Shown: piece by piece, positions 11,732-22,438 of the stretch | Layout of the letters: each line of letters opens with the position of its first letter | Numbering within the stretch: the first letter of the stretch is position 1 | Assembly (NCBI GenBank): GCA_029237695.1 | Contig: CM055280.1 | Span: 32,150,616-32,214,615 of the forward strand | Direction: 5' to 3' | Length of the DNA stretch: 64,000 bases | Source: Conchocele bisecta | Taxonomy: Eukaryota; Mollusca; Bivalvia; Lucinida; Thyasiridae | The notes under the pieces: generated by a model | Database searches by the model: none | What the model was told of the DNA's origin: nothing | The model's input: only the letters and a program-made list of their open reading frames with translations | Position numbers and translations under genes: made by a program

Positions 11732-11975
11732 TTAATATCAAACGGATTTTGATGAAATATGGCGCCGCAAACGCGTCTTCATGAGCTGCATTTGTCGTCC
11801 AGGGAGTTCGGCACAGACTTATGTCGTTTTTGCGAAGAATGTATTTCCGTGTCTACCGACACGGAAATCGATTCTTCGCAAAAACGACAAGTTTGGGCCA
11901 AAGTACAGAGACCACAAACTGCAGCTTAACAAGACGCGTTTGATGCGCAATATTTCATCAAAATCCGTTACTTAA
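11732..11975. mobile_element. 240 bp palindromic element flanked by TTAA
   Basis: Long arms: CGGATTTTGATGAAATATGG, then AAACGCGTCTTCATGAGCTG on the left, with the matching reverse complement on the right (ATATTTCATCAAAATCCG). The centre TGTCGTTTTTGCGAAGAAT folds on TCTTCGCAAAAACGACA. TTAA at 11732-11735 and 11972-11975 suggests a piggyBac-type non-autonomous element. The left arm also occurs in S1 copy 2 (61530-61594), where a gap follows. Confidence 0.65.
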
Positions 11976-12175
11976 TAAGGACAATATAAAAGAATACGTA
12001 CTTTGAATCGGATGGATTCTGGAAGTTTCAGTACGTGGTGTTGTTGTTAGTAACACGTGATCATACACCTTGATTAATATTTCGTACTAGTGTATAGGTA
12101 GTAGGATTTGGGTAAGCAATTGACCGGTTCAGCCCGCGTAGCTGACAGAGCTGAAGATACATACTGTCGTCTTCT

Positions 12176-12398
12176 CTTTATTTGATTTCATTTATTCTGG
12201 ATCAGGTGATAATTGTCTCAAATGAAGACGATTTTCACGTGTGCAAGTGATGTTTTTTTTAATACATGGCTTAAAAATGAAATAAAAAGCAACCGAAGAC
12301 ACAATTCGTATCTCGCCGTGTTAAATTGGTTAAATGAGATGGTCATGTCGAACTGGCAACTCTGGGGGTCACGTGACACTGCATGACGACCGCGGCGC
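12176..12398 (-). other. probable 3' UTR and polyadenylation signals of the cadherin-like gene
   Basis: Downstream of the stop on the minus strand, two AATAAA hexamers are present (TTTATT on the plus strand at 12191-12196 and 12177-12182), 200-220 bp past the stop. This is a plausible 3' end for the transcript; the cleavage site cannot be fixed from sequence alone. Confidence 0.4.
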
Positions 12399-12721
12399 TT
12401 ACATGAAGTGAGCGATGCCGGCGGTAAGTAGCAACACCATACTGCCGACAATGCCGGCGGCGGCGCTGTTACCGCTGCTACATGTACCACCGTCGCTACA
12501 GCTACAGCTACTCGTGGTGCCGCTGGCGCCGACGGAGATGCTCATCATAACCGTCACTAAAGTTTTGGAGCCCGCAGCGGCAGTGCCCGTCGTCCCATCA
12601 CCGCCTCCGTTGTCGGTCACGGTGAAGCCTACATCGTAGCACTTGGTTACTGCGTTGTCCAGAGTCGCAGCCGTTTGGAAATCCTTTCCCGAAAAAGTCC
12701 ACTCAGTGGCCTTGGTACCAG
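12399..12721 (-). CDS. cadherin-like surface protein, terminal exon with hydrophobic tail
   Basis: Last coding exon on the minus strand. The acceptor is a pyrimidine tract ending ATGTTTCAG, and the exon runs 106 codons to a stop at 12399. The start of the exon (GTKATEWTFSG, then a VGFTVTDN strand) continues the cadherin-like fold. It is followed by a Gly/Thr/Ser-rich stretch, a Cys cluster (SCSCSDGGTC) and a C-terminal hydrophobic end, IVGSMVLLLTAGIAHFM, with no charged residues after it. That profile fits a GPI-attachment signal (small residues NSAAAG just before) or a tail-anchored membrane segment. It is GC-rich compared with its surroundings, as expected of a real exon. The open frame on the plus strand opposite it is a shadow. 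Confidence 0.65.
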
Positions 12722-14676
12722 CTGAAACATAAGTAAGTAAGTAAAGCCAACCCTCATAATAACAGCTCCAGGTCTCTGACACACAGAACACCAGGCTAGT
12801 TTATCAAGGTTATCAGTCTAGGCTAGGAAACGCGTAGGAATATCGAGGCTCGCCGAAGAATTCGTACCGTTCCCGAGCCGAGCCTGATATACACGAGTTT
12901 GATATCACAAGGCACTAGCATGGTATTGTATATATCAGGCAATGTTTTATGCTACTAATACGGAATTCGGACGTGAATTTCATTGACAATAATGCGGACT
13001 TGTTAACATTGCGCCTTTACATTGAACTAGTGTCTCTCACGGAACATATATTTCTAATGTAATGACACAATGTTTGTTCACATTGTTGATACCACAGCAA
13101 TTAGCAGTTTTCTATTTATTCAGGTTGAGAGGCGAATGACAATGTTTAACGTCACAGGGAGACATCATCGATATTTGCATGTTTATTTGTGTTATCTAGG
13201 ATCTCAGAAATGCTACTAAAATTTAAGTCCAGAATAACATATGTAGTATAACATATGTACTGGTATGTATTTGGTATGTAGTGTATTGCTGAAGAATGGC
13301 TTGGTATTCTAAAGAATGGTGCCCTTTATTATAATACACATATAGACGACTGTTCGCCAAGAGACGTACATGACAGTGGTACATGCACTTAGCAGAATAG
13401 CAACAGTATATATATATAGGTATCAAATACAGCAGGGTAGACAACTACATGGCATTATGCATGTGATATTACAACATGTGGGAAGGAATTAGCATATATT
13501 CCGGAGAATGCAATTTTCATACTAACGTCAAACTTCATGCTATTTGTAAATTCTATGTATAACTATACATATAGGAAAATATTTCTTTATCGCATTTGTA
13601 AATTTATTGATCAAATGATAGTGGGCTAAATTATCTGTAAGTGTATCAAATACGTACATATAGCACTGTAAGTACGAGTGTCGCCGGTATTTGCGTCAGT
13701 ATCCGCGAACGTCTTCAACACATGTCCTGTAAAAGTAAAACCATGTGGCATAACTCATTAATAGCCTGTCCGTCACCACCCACCAATCATCATTTGCTGT
13801 TTATCCAACCAGGTGAGTTTATTAGTGTATATAGCGTGACGTAATGCATACTGTGTGTCCTTCCGCTAAACAAACGAGTGCGCAAGGAAAGAACACTGAA
13901 TTTGTTTAGCAGTAGGAACCAATCCAGAGCGCATGGTTAAATACACATTTTCTTTTTTTCACACACGATATTTTATTGAAGGAAAACTCAAATATAACAA
14001 ATCGTAAACTATGTGACCCGTCCAGGCAAAAAATACAATGGGCCCGTTTCACCAAACTTCGTACGACAAAAAAAATGTTCCTACGAAGATTTCTGTCAGT
14101 TTACTTCACACATTAATCTGGTTCACTGATGCCAATATGTTCCACCTGCATGTCAGAGTTATTGAATCCACCAAGGATGTATCAAAGTCAGTTGTTCATG
14201 AGAAATTAGTAGTAAATTTTAGTTTGGAACTTACTAACATCTTTGGCGTACGGAGTTTGGTGAAATGGGCCCCAGAGTTGTGTGAAAATTACAGCTTTTT
14301 ATTTTTTTAATTTTTGGAATCTCTCCTTTTCTGATGTCAAAAATGTATGTATACATTGTGTCTGTTGTGGCTGCAATTATTGCATCAATATACACCAGTT
14401 AACAGTTAATATTCAACAAGGTGAATGCCATGTTCATGGTGACATGAGTGTGTTCCAAATGCTCACTTGCATCAAGTATCCAAATATCGAAGCAATCCAT
14501 TGAGTAATTTTAAAGTTAAATCATGATGAAGAAACTTATACAAACTGTTTGACGTAAAGAAATGTCTACTTGAAGTACTAAAGCACATGACGTGTCTCAA
14601 TTATTGTGGTATTACGGCGTCGAGCCAAACATAATATGTGCTCGTGACCAAGTGTGTCCACCATTATTATACTTAC
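12722..14676 (-). other. intron between exons B and C of the cadherin-like gene
   Basis: Intron of 1955 bp with GT-AG ends. It carries a MITE at 14040-14273; otherwise AT-rich sequence with no coding signal that I can see. Confidence 0.55.
14040..14273. mobile_element. MITE family 4 (GGGCCCGTTTCACCAAACTTCG), intronic copy
   Basis: Terminal inverted repeats GGGCCCGTTTCACCAAACTT and AGTTTGGTGAAATGGGCCC, continuing with CGTACG. Other copies at 55751-55990 and a half at 52436-52531. Confidence 0.7.
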
Positions 14677-14807
14677 CAGTTGAAGTACCCGTGGCAATAT
14701 CGCATGTGCATATCCTGCCTCCTGTGATCACGGGGGCACGGTTCACTTTGATAGTAAGGGTCAGTGTACCAGTACCAGTAGCAGTGCTGTCGCCAGCATC
14801 AGTAGCG
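14677..14807 (-). CDS. cadherin-like surface protein, internal exon B
   Basis: Minus-strand exon of 131 bp between acceptor TTTTACATGCAG (just above 14807) and consensus donor GTAAGT (14676-14671). It encodes ATDAGDS, a GTLTLTIKV strand and VNRAPVITGG, then a short Cys-containing segment. This is the end of one cadherin repeat and the linker to the next. The classical calcium motif NDNAP is reduced to VNRAP, so calcium binding may be weak or lost. One base of a split codon enters and one leaves; both phases fit exons A and C exactly, which is the strongest evidence that the three belong to one transcript. Confidence 0.65.
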
Positions 14808-16963
14808 CTGCATGTAAAACTTACAATGAAAACATGTGACGGTGACTGGAAAAACTGTTGTTATGACATATACATGTATATCACATTTCCCACATAGTCT
14901 GAAGTAAATCTTGTCTCATTATATGTGACTGTGACTGGAGACACGGAACTATGTATTTGTGGTTGTGAGTGGAGAAATGAAGCTTATGGGATTTGTGACT
15001 AGTGTAGCTCTTGATATGTTAGCGTACTCCAAAAACTGGATAAGGATAATTGTATGCATTGTTTGTTGAATCATCACATGTATTTCACTGACTGAATGTC
15101 GATTAGTGCAGATCCTGATCTACACTGGTCGCAAATATCATAAGCCCCAATTCTCCAGTCACGGCCACATTTCTGAAACATGATTGCAAGGATTACACAC
15201 GTCTGTATAGTTTATTTTTTGTATGATATGATTTAAAAGGGGGCATGTCAAGTTACAAAATTACGTCATAACGAAATTGAATGTCAGTAAAATAAATATC
15301 TCTAATTTAAAGTTTTGGTTGAATAATGAAAATACATGTATTGGTGTCTGATCCAATTGTAATAATGAAATAAAAATATTTTTAAACACAACTATATGTA
15401 CATTTTCTTTGGTGGGGGGAGGGGGGGGGGGGCATATGTCGCCACTAAATAACGATATGGCGCCACGAAGATCACAGAACAAGAATTACGGTATTCAACG
15501 ACTGAATGGCGAACAAGTTCATCATTTAATTAGACTTCCCGAATACGTAGGCTGACCAACATACTCACTGCACTTGTCCATAAGCCCAGTTTTCCCCCGA
15601 CCAACGTCGTGCTTAATCTGGCTATGATTTAAACTATTCTATCGCAATTACTTTTTGAGAATGCAAAAATAAGCCGAGCCATATTTTCTCCCCTGCGTAT
15701 CATAGTTTCTGATAACATGTACTTGAACATCATGAATATTTTCAGGAATGTGATAAAATAAAATGATGCGATTGATTTATGACCGGATTGACTCCTGCCC
15801 TGTAACGATATATATGTCACGTACTGCGCATGCCGCGAAATATCACATATTTGATATCACCTCAGACACAGTACCTTTAAATTTATAATCGTGTCAATTC
15901 ATATGACAATCTTATGAAATTATGGTGCTTGGCAGAGTACGAAAGGTGGGCAATAGAACATAGAATAAAGCACGGTTAACCATATATAGAAATGAACAAA
16001 AGTGCACTTACTGTTATTAGCGCTAGTGATGACCGATTATATTACATCAAACTACATATAGCGTAAGTCAGATATCGGTGTCTTTTTGCAAGCATTTCCA
16101 ACCTTTATAATTCATCTTAACTTCTACGGCAATCACTGCCCAGTTCATGGTTCACTTATTCTCGATTATAAACCTGGCTTGTTCTAAGTATGTTATTGTT
16201 AACATATTGGATTATTAAGGAACTAAAGGCTGTGGTCGCTAAAGCTCTCTCGCATTTAATTCCTTAAATAAATAAATTGTAATTAAATGCATATCAATGG
16301 ATTCACATTAATCCACTAAATCTGAGACACTGTTCACTGACAGAGATGGCTGCTTGGACTTAGATTTAATATGTTAATAGTATTTGTTGTAATATACACG
16401 TAGTATACAATATCAGCGGCCGTTATCACATATTATTTTAACCAGCATGAACACGGTGAGAACGGCAAGTGTATTGATACTACCAATTATTGATTTGTAT
16501 AGATATGTTATTTATAGTAGGTTAGTGTCTCGTCTATTATAATTATAGATATAATGGCCCATGTATGTGAGCTGTATTTGTAATACTGTTGTGGTACGTG
16601 TTACTATGAACACATATGATGACGTATAGTAAACTATTAAACAACAAACTGACCTGTAAATTATTCTGTTTACGGCGGCAGTGCATTCAATAATTAGCAC
16701 TACACTTTCAGGAAATTTGACGTAATTGATAGATGTGTGACCTTGTTCAACTCTAATTAATTTCTCGTTCTCTGTCAAAAGAAGTGGTACCTTATGAATG
16801 CCAATACGACGAATACAGTAGGTATAAATCTGCAATGTGTTATACATTGCAATAAATATACTAGTAAAAGGGCGGATCTGTAACATGACATACGTGGGCA
16901 TTTCGAGCATTCTAACTTTGAGCACGGTGCAATATCGCGTTATGATATGCCCTTAAAACGTAC
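14808..16963 (-). other. intron between exons A and B of the cadherin-like gene
   Basis: Intron of 2156 bp with GT-AG ends. It holds a copy of the GGCTGTGACTGGAGAAAT palindromic MITE (14954-15171) and a G run near 15414-15431. The 137-codon minus-strand open frame at 16512-16925 lies directly after the exon A donor and has no family resemblance or splice support, so it is not called. Confidence 0.5.
14954..15171. mobile_element. MITE family 1, copy c (intronic)
   Basis: More diverged copy in the intron between exons A and B of the cadherin-like gene. Left arm TGTGGTTGTGAGTGGAGAAA, right arm ending TCTCCAGTCACGGCCACA. Confidence 0.65.
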
Positions 16964-17237
16964 ACAATTTCGACAGTGTATTCATTCGCCGCTGCATCAG
17001 CCAGTGTTGAGCAATGCAGAAAGACTTTGCCTGTTGGGTCAACGCCAAACATGGTGTTTGTAGTCGCATATGAGATTGTTGTAGCAGTAGCTGTCGCCGT
17101 CGTGACGGTGGCTCCGGCCGCCGCAGTCTCGACCACCATGACAGTCGCACTGTCGTCTTTGTCGGTACCAGTTGGTACGACCATTGTAGTTGAACCGGGT
17201 GCGATCGCGGGTACAACCCAAGCCGAGACAGCAGCAT
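16964..17237 (-). CDS. cadherin-like surface protein, internal exon A
   Basis: Minus-strand exon of 274 bp. A good acceptor (pyrimidine-rich, then TTTTAG) lies just above 17237, and the donor GTACGT occupies 16963-16958. The open frame has the second half of a cadherin fold: ISYATTNTMFGVDPTGKVF, then a leucine/alanine stretch and EYTVEI, matching the usual cadherin run of F-x-(I/V)-D-x-x-TG-x-(I/V) and YT-(V/L)-x-V. The exon enters with two bases of a split codon and leaves with two; the leaving phase fits exon B, completing a Val codon followed by ATDAGD. Earlier exons must lie at higher coordinates but none is recognisable before the LINE remnant and gap. The role (cell-surface adhesion or recognition) is inferred from the fold only. 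Confidence 0.62.
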
Positions 17238-17618
17238 CTAAAATCAAATATCAAGACATGGGATATAGTTGTCTCGTAATCATGTCACGTGAGGTGTGAC
17301 GTAATTACTTATAACTTTTCTTTCTGACCTTCCTAAAAATCGAACACAGTTTGATAATATATGTATATTAGACACCAAATCAATTATTCACGTGTTTTAT
17401 GGACACATGGACGCAACACAAATATTCATTTACAGCCTTATATATGCCACACAGATGTACACCACATGTGAATCAACAACAATATATCCCGCACAAACGA
17501 AGGTAGAATTACAAGATGTTGATATTATAAACTGACATTAATCTTCTCTAACAAATATATTATGCCCGCCTAATTGTATAAAACATATTTTTAACAACAA
17601 TATGTAGCATACCATTTT

Positions 17619-18483
17619 TTGAAAGACTGGAACAATACAACACATAGTCAAGCGTCCATGATTATCGCCAAACACAACTACCAGAAGAAACATGCATTTT
17701 TGACTGATTTTCTTAAGTCATCGTGCAAACTAAGCTTCTGCGATAATCCGGAAACAATATCAAAGCAAATTGTATGGAACAAGTCGAACATAAAAGGCAA
17801 TGGAAGAATGTTTTACTACAAGGAATAGGCTAATAAGGGATATTTAATATTAGTAATAACGTTTACCTAAAATACCACGACCGAATGTAATAAGAAGCTA
17901 TATAACATGTTTCTTAATCAACAGAAACCGGTTGTGCATAAAGCCAAGCTAAAATGGGATGACGAATTCACGGATAAAAATATAAATTGGAAGGTAGTCT
18001 ACACAAATCATTTTAAACACACTATAAGTTCTAAACTTAGGAATTTTCAGTACACATTTCTGATGAGAATTGTCGCTACAAACGATTATTTACATAAGTG
18101 TAACAATATCATCTCCAATGTGTGTGATTTTTGCGCAAAGGCACCAGAAACAAACAAGCACCTTTTTTGGGAAGGCACTATAAGCCAAACATTTTAGTCA
18201 CAGCTGAATACCTTTCTAAACAATAATAATATTGTATGTAATTTTGATTGGCACTCTGCATTGTTTGCTTCAGACAATATGAGCAAGACAACAAGTTTTT
18301 CAACTCTTGTATCTTTCTAGGAAAATACTTTATAATTTATATACATGTAAATTACGAAACACGGAACCGACATTTCCAATGTTTATGTCGTACCTAAAGG
18401 CAACACAAAATATTGAAACGCAAATTGCAATGGATAGAAATAAGCTCATGGTTCATGAACGAAAATGGAATGTTATCCAATAA
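17619..18483 (+). pseudogene. LINE ORF2 C-terminal remnant (L1/Tx1-like)
   Basis: Decayed end of a non-LTR retrotransposon ORF2. A first stretch (17619-17828) resembles the region after the reverse transcriptase palm. The second (from 17907) contains KLRNFQYTFLMRIVATNDYL, then CNNIISNVCDFC and KHLFW, the zinc-knuckle-like tail common in L1/Tx1-type elements of invertebrates. A Trp codon expected after SQTF has become TAG (18195-18197). The frame can still be followed, shifts by one near 18300-18322, and ends at TAA 18481-18483 after NKLMVHERKWNVIQ. It is 5' truncated, as usual for LINEs. The remains of endonuclease and palm domains are absent. Confidence 0.6.
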
Positions 18484-18984
18484 GATTAACACTCATTTGG
18501 AGATATACGTACCTTCTGATATAAATAGTACAGTTAGTCATAACAGCATATATACCGTAATAGTATCGTATCGCGTTGTGTTGCTCAATTATTATTCACT
18601 AAACCATATCTCAACATACTATTTTGACTCTATTCCCTCATCTACATACTATTCTTCAATAAATCCAACCAAACCATGTATGAACAATACGTTATATTCT
18701 ATAATGATTTACGTCAGTCGTAGTTGATTGTAAACAAGGCTTGTAACATATAAATACATGTTATTAAGCTGCTTGTAACTCATGTATTGTTTGCATATGA
18801 CTATGTATGGAAGCTTAACACTGAGTATATAGAAATGTACCGAACAATTCTGAACACATCTTGCATTAAAGCCTTTGAACAGAGTTTCAACCGACTTTGT
18901 TCTGTGTCGTGTATTCAGAAAAACGATAGCCAATGGTAACTATGGTCATTGTGAATCCGTGTTAGGAACTAGTGTACTTTGTTA
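18484..18984. other. no gene seen
   Basis: AT-rich sequence after the LINE remnant, possibly its 3' UTR at the start; nothing else recognised. Confidence 0.4.
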
Positions 18985-19238
18985 CTATAGTCGGTTTCAC
19001 GAAACCTGTACACATTTTACGGCTTTATAAGCACTTAAAGACGTTATTTCGAATATATTAAATTGTATGAACATTTATGAATCAGCCTTGTATTTATTTC
19101 GGAAAAGTTTGTCAATATTTGATTTTATTACGAAACACGAGTTCTCAATGTGAATGTAGCATGGTAGTCCGGTAAATAAAGTCTCAACATCCACCGAGGT
19201 TGGACACAATTGAATAATTTAGTTTCACAACGTAGATT
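18985..19238. mobile_element. MITE family 2, left part, cut by a gap
   Basis: Starts GTCGGTTTCACGAAACCTGT, then ATTTTACGGCTTTATAAGC and the TTATTTCGGAAAAGTTTGTC block in family order, and runs into the N gap at 19239. The right arm would lie in the gap. Confidence 0.55.
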
Positions 19239-19738
19239 NNNNNNNNNNNNNNNNNNNNNNNNNNNNNNNNNNNNNNNNNNNNNNNNNNNNNNNNNNNNNN
19301 NNNNNNNNNNNNNNNNNNNNNNNNNNNNNNNNNNNNNNNNNNNNNNNNNNNNNNNNNNNNNNNNNNNNNNNNNNNNNNNNNNNNNNNNNNNNNNNNNNNN
19401 NNNNNNNNNNNNNNNNNNNNNNNNNNNNNNNNNNNNNNNNNNNNNNNNNNNNNNNNNNNNNNNNNNNNNNNNNNNNNNNNNNNNNNNNNNNNNNNNNNNN
19501 NNNNNNNNNNNNNNNNNNNNNNNNNNNNNNNNNNNNNNNNNNNNNNNNNNNNNNNNNNNNNNNNNNNNNNNNNNNNNNNNNNNNNNNNNNNNNNNNNNNN
19601 NNNNNNNNNNNNNNNNNNNNNNNNNNNNNNNNNNNNNNNNNNNNNNNNNNNNNNNNNNNNNNNNNNNNNNNNNNNNNNNNNNNNNNNNNNNNNNNNNNNN
19701 NNNNNNNNNNNNNNNNNNNNNNNNNNNNNNNNNNNNNN
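19239..19738. other. assembly gap, 500 N
   Basis: Begins within a long-TIR MITE of family 2. Confidence 0.95.
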
Positions 19739-20423
19739 CGTAATACGACCCATGCAGTAGAATACAGACTATGAATGGTAAACTAACATTTTGTCAGAAC
19801 ACGCTTACTTATGGTGTGTACGCCCATACATGTACTGTTAACTTTGAATATCTACGTATTGACCAGTTCTCACACATTTCGTATTTCGCCTACTCGTGTG
19901 AGAACAGGCAATATATATAACATGCATGATATATAAACCCACAAACTCAAGTGATCGCCTCCATATGATTATTATTATGTTTAATTATTGCAGTCTACTT
20001 AAATATGATATCCCCACCCATAAAAATATTAGACATGACTGACAATCGAAGGGTCTACTCTGTTTTCAACAAAGACAATGATAAACTATGCTGAAAGAGA
20101 TAACAGACATATCACAGGGCGATGAGTGAGTGTCTTGAACCATTTGGAGGCGTGAACTGTTTGGGTATTGTACGATCATAAAACATGAGTGTGTTTCGTG
20201 GAACTCTTGTCGCTGATGTATATGTACACATGCGTATCCATGTAATTTCCGCACAACACTCTGTTCATATTGAAATGCATTCACATGTAATAAGTTGTTC
20301 GTGTTGGCTATATTGCATTTATATGTAGGTTTACATACTTTGATCTTAAACTTTCGATCGTGTCTCCAAGAATTTTTGTATTCGATGCATACAGATAATA
20401 TGCATAAATGCGGATCGTATATA
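19739..20423. other. no gene seen
   Basis: AT-rich, single-copy within the window; no splice-flanked open frame. Confidence 0.4.
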
Positions 20424-20431
20424 CTTTAATA
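20424..20431. repeat. target site duplication of the MULE, left
   Basis: CTTTAATA, identical to 21903-21910. Its 8 bp length agrees with the Mutator superfamily. Confidence 0.6.
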
Positions 20432-20441
20432 GCTTTAGTGA

Positions 20442-20535
20442 CGTCTCGGCCCTAAACAATCTCGGCCCCACGACATATCGGCCCCACCACACCTCGGCCC
20501 CAGACACCTCGGCCCCACGACATCTCGGCCCCATA
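20442..20535. repeat. CTCGGCCCCACGACA minisatellite (left MULE end)
   Basis: Six GC-rich units of about 15-16 bp sharing TCGGCCC, in an otherwise AT-rich region. The right end (21827-21895) has the reverse complement in about four units. Confidence 0.7.
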
Positions 20536-20826
20536 TTTTTTATTTTTTTTTATTTTTTTAATAAAAAAAGGAGTTTGATGGGCAGAAATATATAAAAGTT
20601 ATTTATAATGAATAATTACACCAAAGTCGATAAGTGGATGGTTGAGTTGAACAAATAATAACGACACGTACAGGTAACAGGTACACCTAATGTTCACATA
20701 ATGTCAAATTATGTTAAGAACTATACAAATATACAAATATACATATATACAAGGTATGTCAAGCACTTTTGGGCACTGTAGTGCACTGTATGGTTGTCCA
20801 TTCACTGTTCACTGTTCACATAATGT

Positions 20827-21830
20827 TCACTCGATGTTGCCCACGTAGCACTTGGCAACCTCGGTCAGGTACTCCGACGTCTTCTTCTCGCCGTCGTCGT
20901 AGAGGTCGTACAGTTCCTCGAGCCGGCCGTCCACGCGTCGGTACTTCTTCAGGCGATACCGGACCAGGGCGTGCTCGCTGACCAACTGGGCGTTCAGGTC
21001 AAGAAGGCGGGCCTCTCGCAGTAGTAGTGGTACGAGCACGTAGAATTGGAGACAGGCTCTCCCAGCCTTCCTTGCCGTTGATTCGCCGATGCCAACCTAT
21101 AAAAGACATATGAAAACAATTATATAATATGTAAAACAACAATGTACACAATAATCTGCAGATGGTTATTGATAATTTAATTTAAATTGTTGTTGAAAAT
21201 GTCCGTAGTCATTCGTCGTATTATCATTTGTACATTAGGTCATTACCTTCAACATCGTTGTTACTGCGGACCGGCTGTCGGTACACGGACCACTCTCGCA
21301 CGGACCACACGCTGCTGTCCATCCATTGTCGCTCCAGATAGTCGAAGAGTTCCATCAGTTCCGGCGTGGTTGCCTTGGACTTCAACGCGGCGAAGGCTCG
21401 TTCAACGTGCGTCGGTGGCAGGAACGGCAGGGCCAGCGTACGACGGATCAGCAGGTGTATACCCTCACGGCGCTCGTATGTCTTCTTCAATCCCACGGCA
21501 CCAACCTCCGGAGAACGGCCTGGGCCCAGTGAAAACTGCACCCCTTCAACGAAGCATCGGGGAATACATCACGTACCGCGCCCCACATTCCTGAAACAAT
21601 CCATGTATAATATGTATAATAACATGGGGGGGACAACTGTATTGTTACGCAACGTGTTTGTGACATGTTATTGTTGTGCCAGACTGTGATCAATATATCA
21701 ATATATTGTTATTATATATCCGGTTTAGTTTGTTTATACAGTCATGTCATGCATTATACTTACCAGCTTCGAAATCCATCACGAAACCTTGGACGTCCGG
21801 AGGTCCACCCAGCGCGTCGAATTTGGGGCC
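20827..21830 (-). pseudogene. MULE transposase C-terminal fragment, three exons, frameshifted
   Basis: Minus-strand coding relic in three pieces with good splice sites. Piece 1 (about 21830-21764) ends VMDFEA and donor GTAAGT. Piece 2 (21590-21247) has FPDASLKGCSFHWAQAV, then LPFLPPTHVERAFAAL and NNDVEG with donor GTAATG. Piece 3 (21096-20827) starts GWHRRINGK and ends with a highly charged helix and a TGA stop at 20829-20827. GC-x-FH-x-x-QA and NNDVEGWH are hallmarks of the MULE transposase domain (PF10551); the His/Glu region belongs to the DDE-type active site. One frameshift lies after the QAVLRR segment (about 21508) and one after GWHRRINGK (about 21070), so it is inactive. Confidence 0.7.
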
Positions 21831-21902
21831 GAGGTGTCGAAGGTATATGGGGCCGAGATGTCGTAGGGCCGAGGTGTCGTAGGGCCGAGATGACGCTTTA
21901 CC

Positions 21903-21910
21903 CTTTAATA
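21903..21910. repeat. target site duplication of the MULE, right
   Basis: CTTTAATA, the partner of 20424-20431, directly outside the inverted minisatellite end. Confidence 0.6.
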
Positions 21911-22418
21911 TTATTAACAGTACCTTAAGATAATGTATACATAGGCCAGGGCATTATTAGTTTATTATTGTATTGTAATCTGATGGAGAGTATTATACTC
22001 GACAGTGGCAACGAAAAATATCCTATTTGAGTGATGTAACAAAATTGGTGTGGGGTCTGCATGTGACGGGCGAAACTACAGGGACGAAGTTATTTGGGTG
22101 CGAGTTATAGAGGTATTCGGAGGGTTGCGCCCCTTGTCGAGTTCCGCTCGCCTTTTGCATACCAATAACATTACGTTGGAAAACAATTACAATGTCATAT
22201 CCCCGTTAACTGAGTAACACTTTTGAATTATTGACTGCATGCCTTTGTATTACTAATAGTGAGGATATTCAACTGACTACATTCCTTTATTGTATGTTAC
22301 ACAGCTTAACTAATTACAGTGTACAGACTAGCTTTTTTGTGTTGTAACGTTATCGGTGTCGCGTTTGCAGGTGGCGTACGAGATCTTTGGGACGAAGCTA
22401 TTTAGCTACGAGTTATAT
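21911..22418. other. no gene seen; short diverged repeat
   Basis: GGGACGAAGTTATTTGGGTG (about 22080), GGGACGAAGCTATTTAGCTA (about 22390) and GGAACGAAGCTATTTGAGTG (about 31043) are diverged copies of one short sequence of unknown nature. Confidence 0.4.
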
Positions 22419-22438
22419 GACCTCAGTACACAGATAGA

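Larger units (their letters stand above)
20432..21902 (-). mobile_element. MULE-type DNA transposon, internally deleted, minisatellite TIRs
   Basis: Element of about 1.47 kb bounded by an 8 bp direct repeat, CTTTAATA, at 20424-20431 and 21903-21910; MULEs make 8-11 bp target duplications. Both ends are built from iterated copies of a ~15-16 bp unit around CTCGGCCCCACGACA, in opposite orientation (20442-20535 and 21827-21895), so the TIRs are inverted minisatellites. Between them lies the C-terminal third of a MULE transposase on the minus strand; the N-terminal two thirds are missing, so this is a non-autonomous derivative. Confidence 0.65.

Noticed and set aside
16512..16925. 137-codon minus-strand frame directly below exon A
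   Set aside because: Lies in the intron after a good donor; no similarity and AT-driven codons.
16976..17299. 107-codon plus-strand frame and two other minus frames over exon A
   Set aside because: Shadows of the cadherin-like exon; no splice support and low-complexity Val/Ala composition.
22419..22438. 20 bp flanking repeat as a transposon target-site duplication
   Set aside because: Far longer than the 8-11 bp made by Mutator-type transposases, so it is reported as a rearrangement mark instead.
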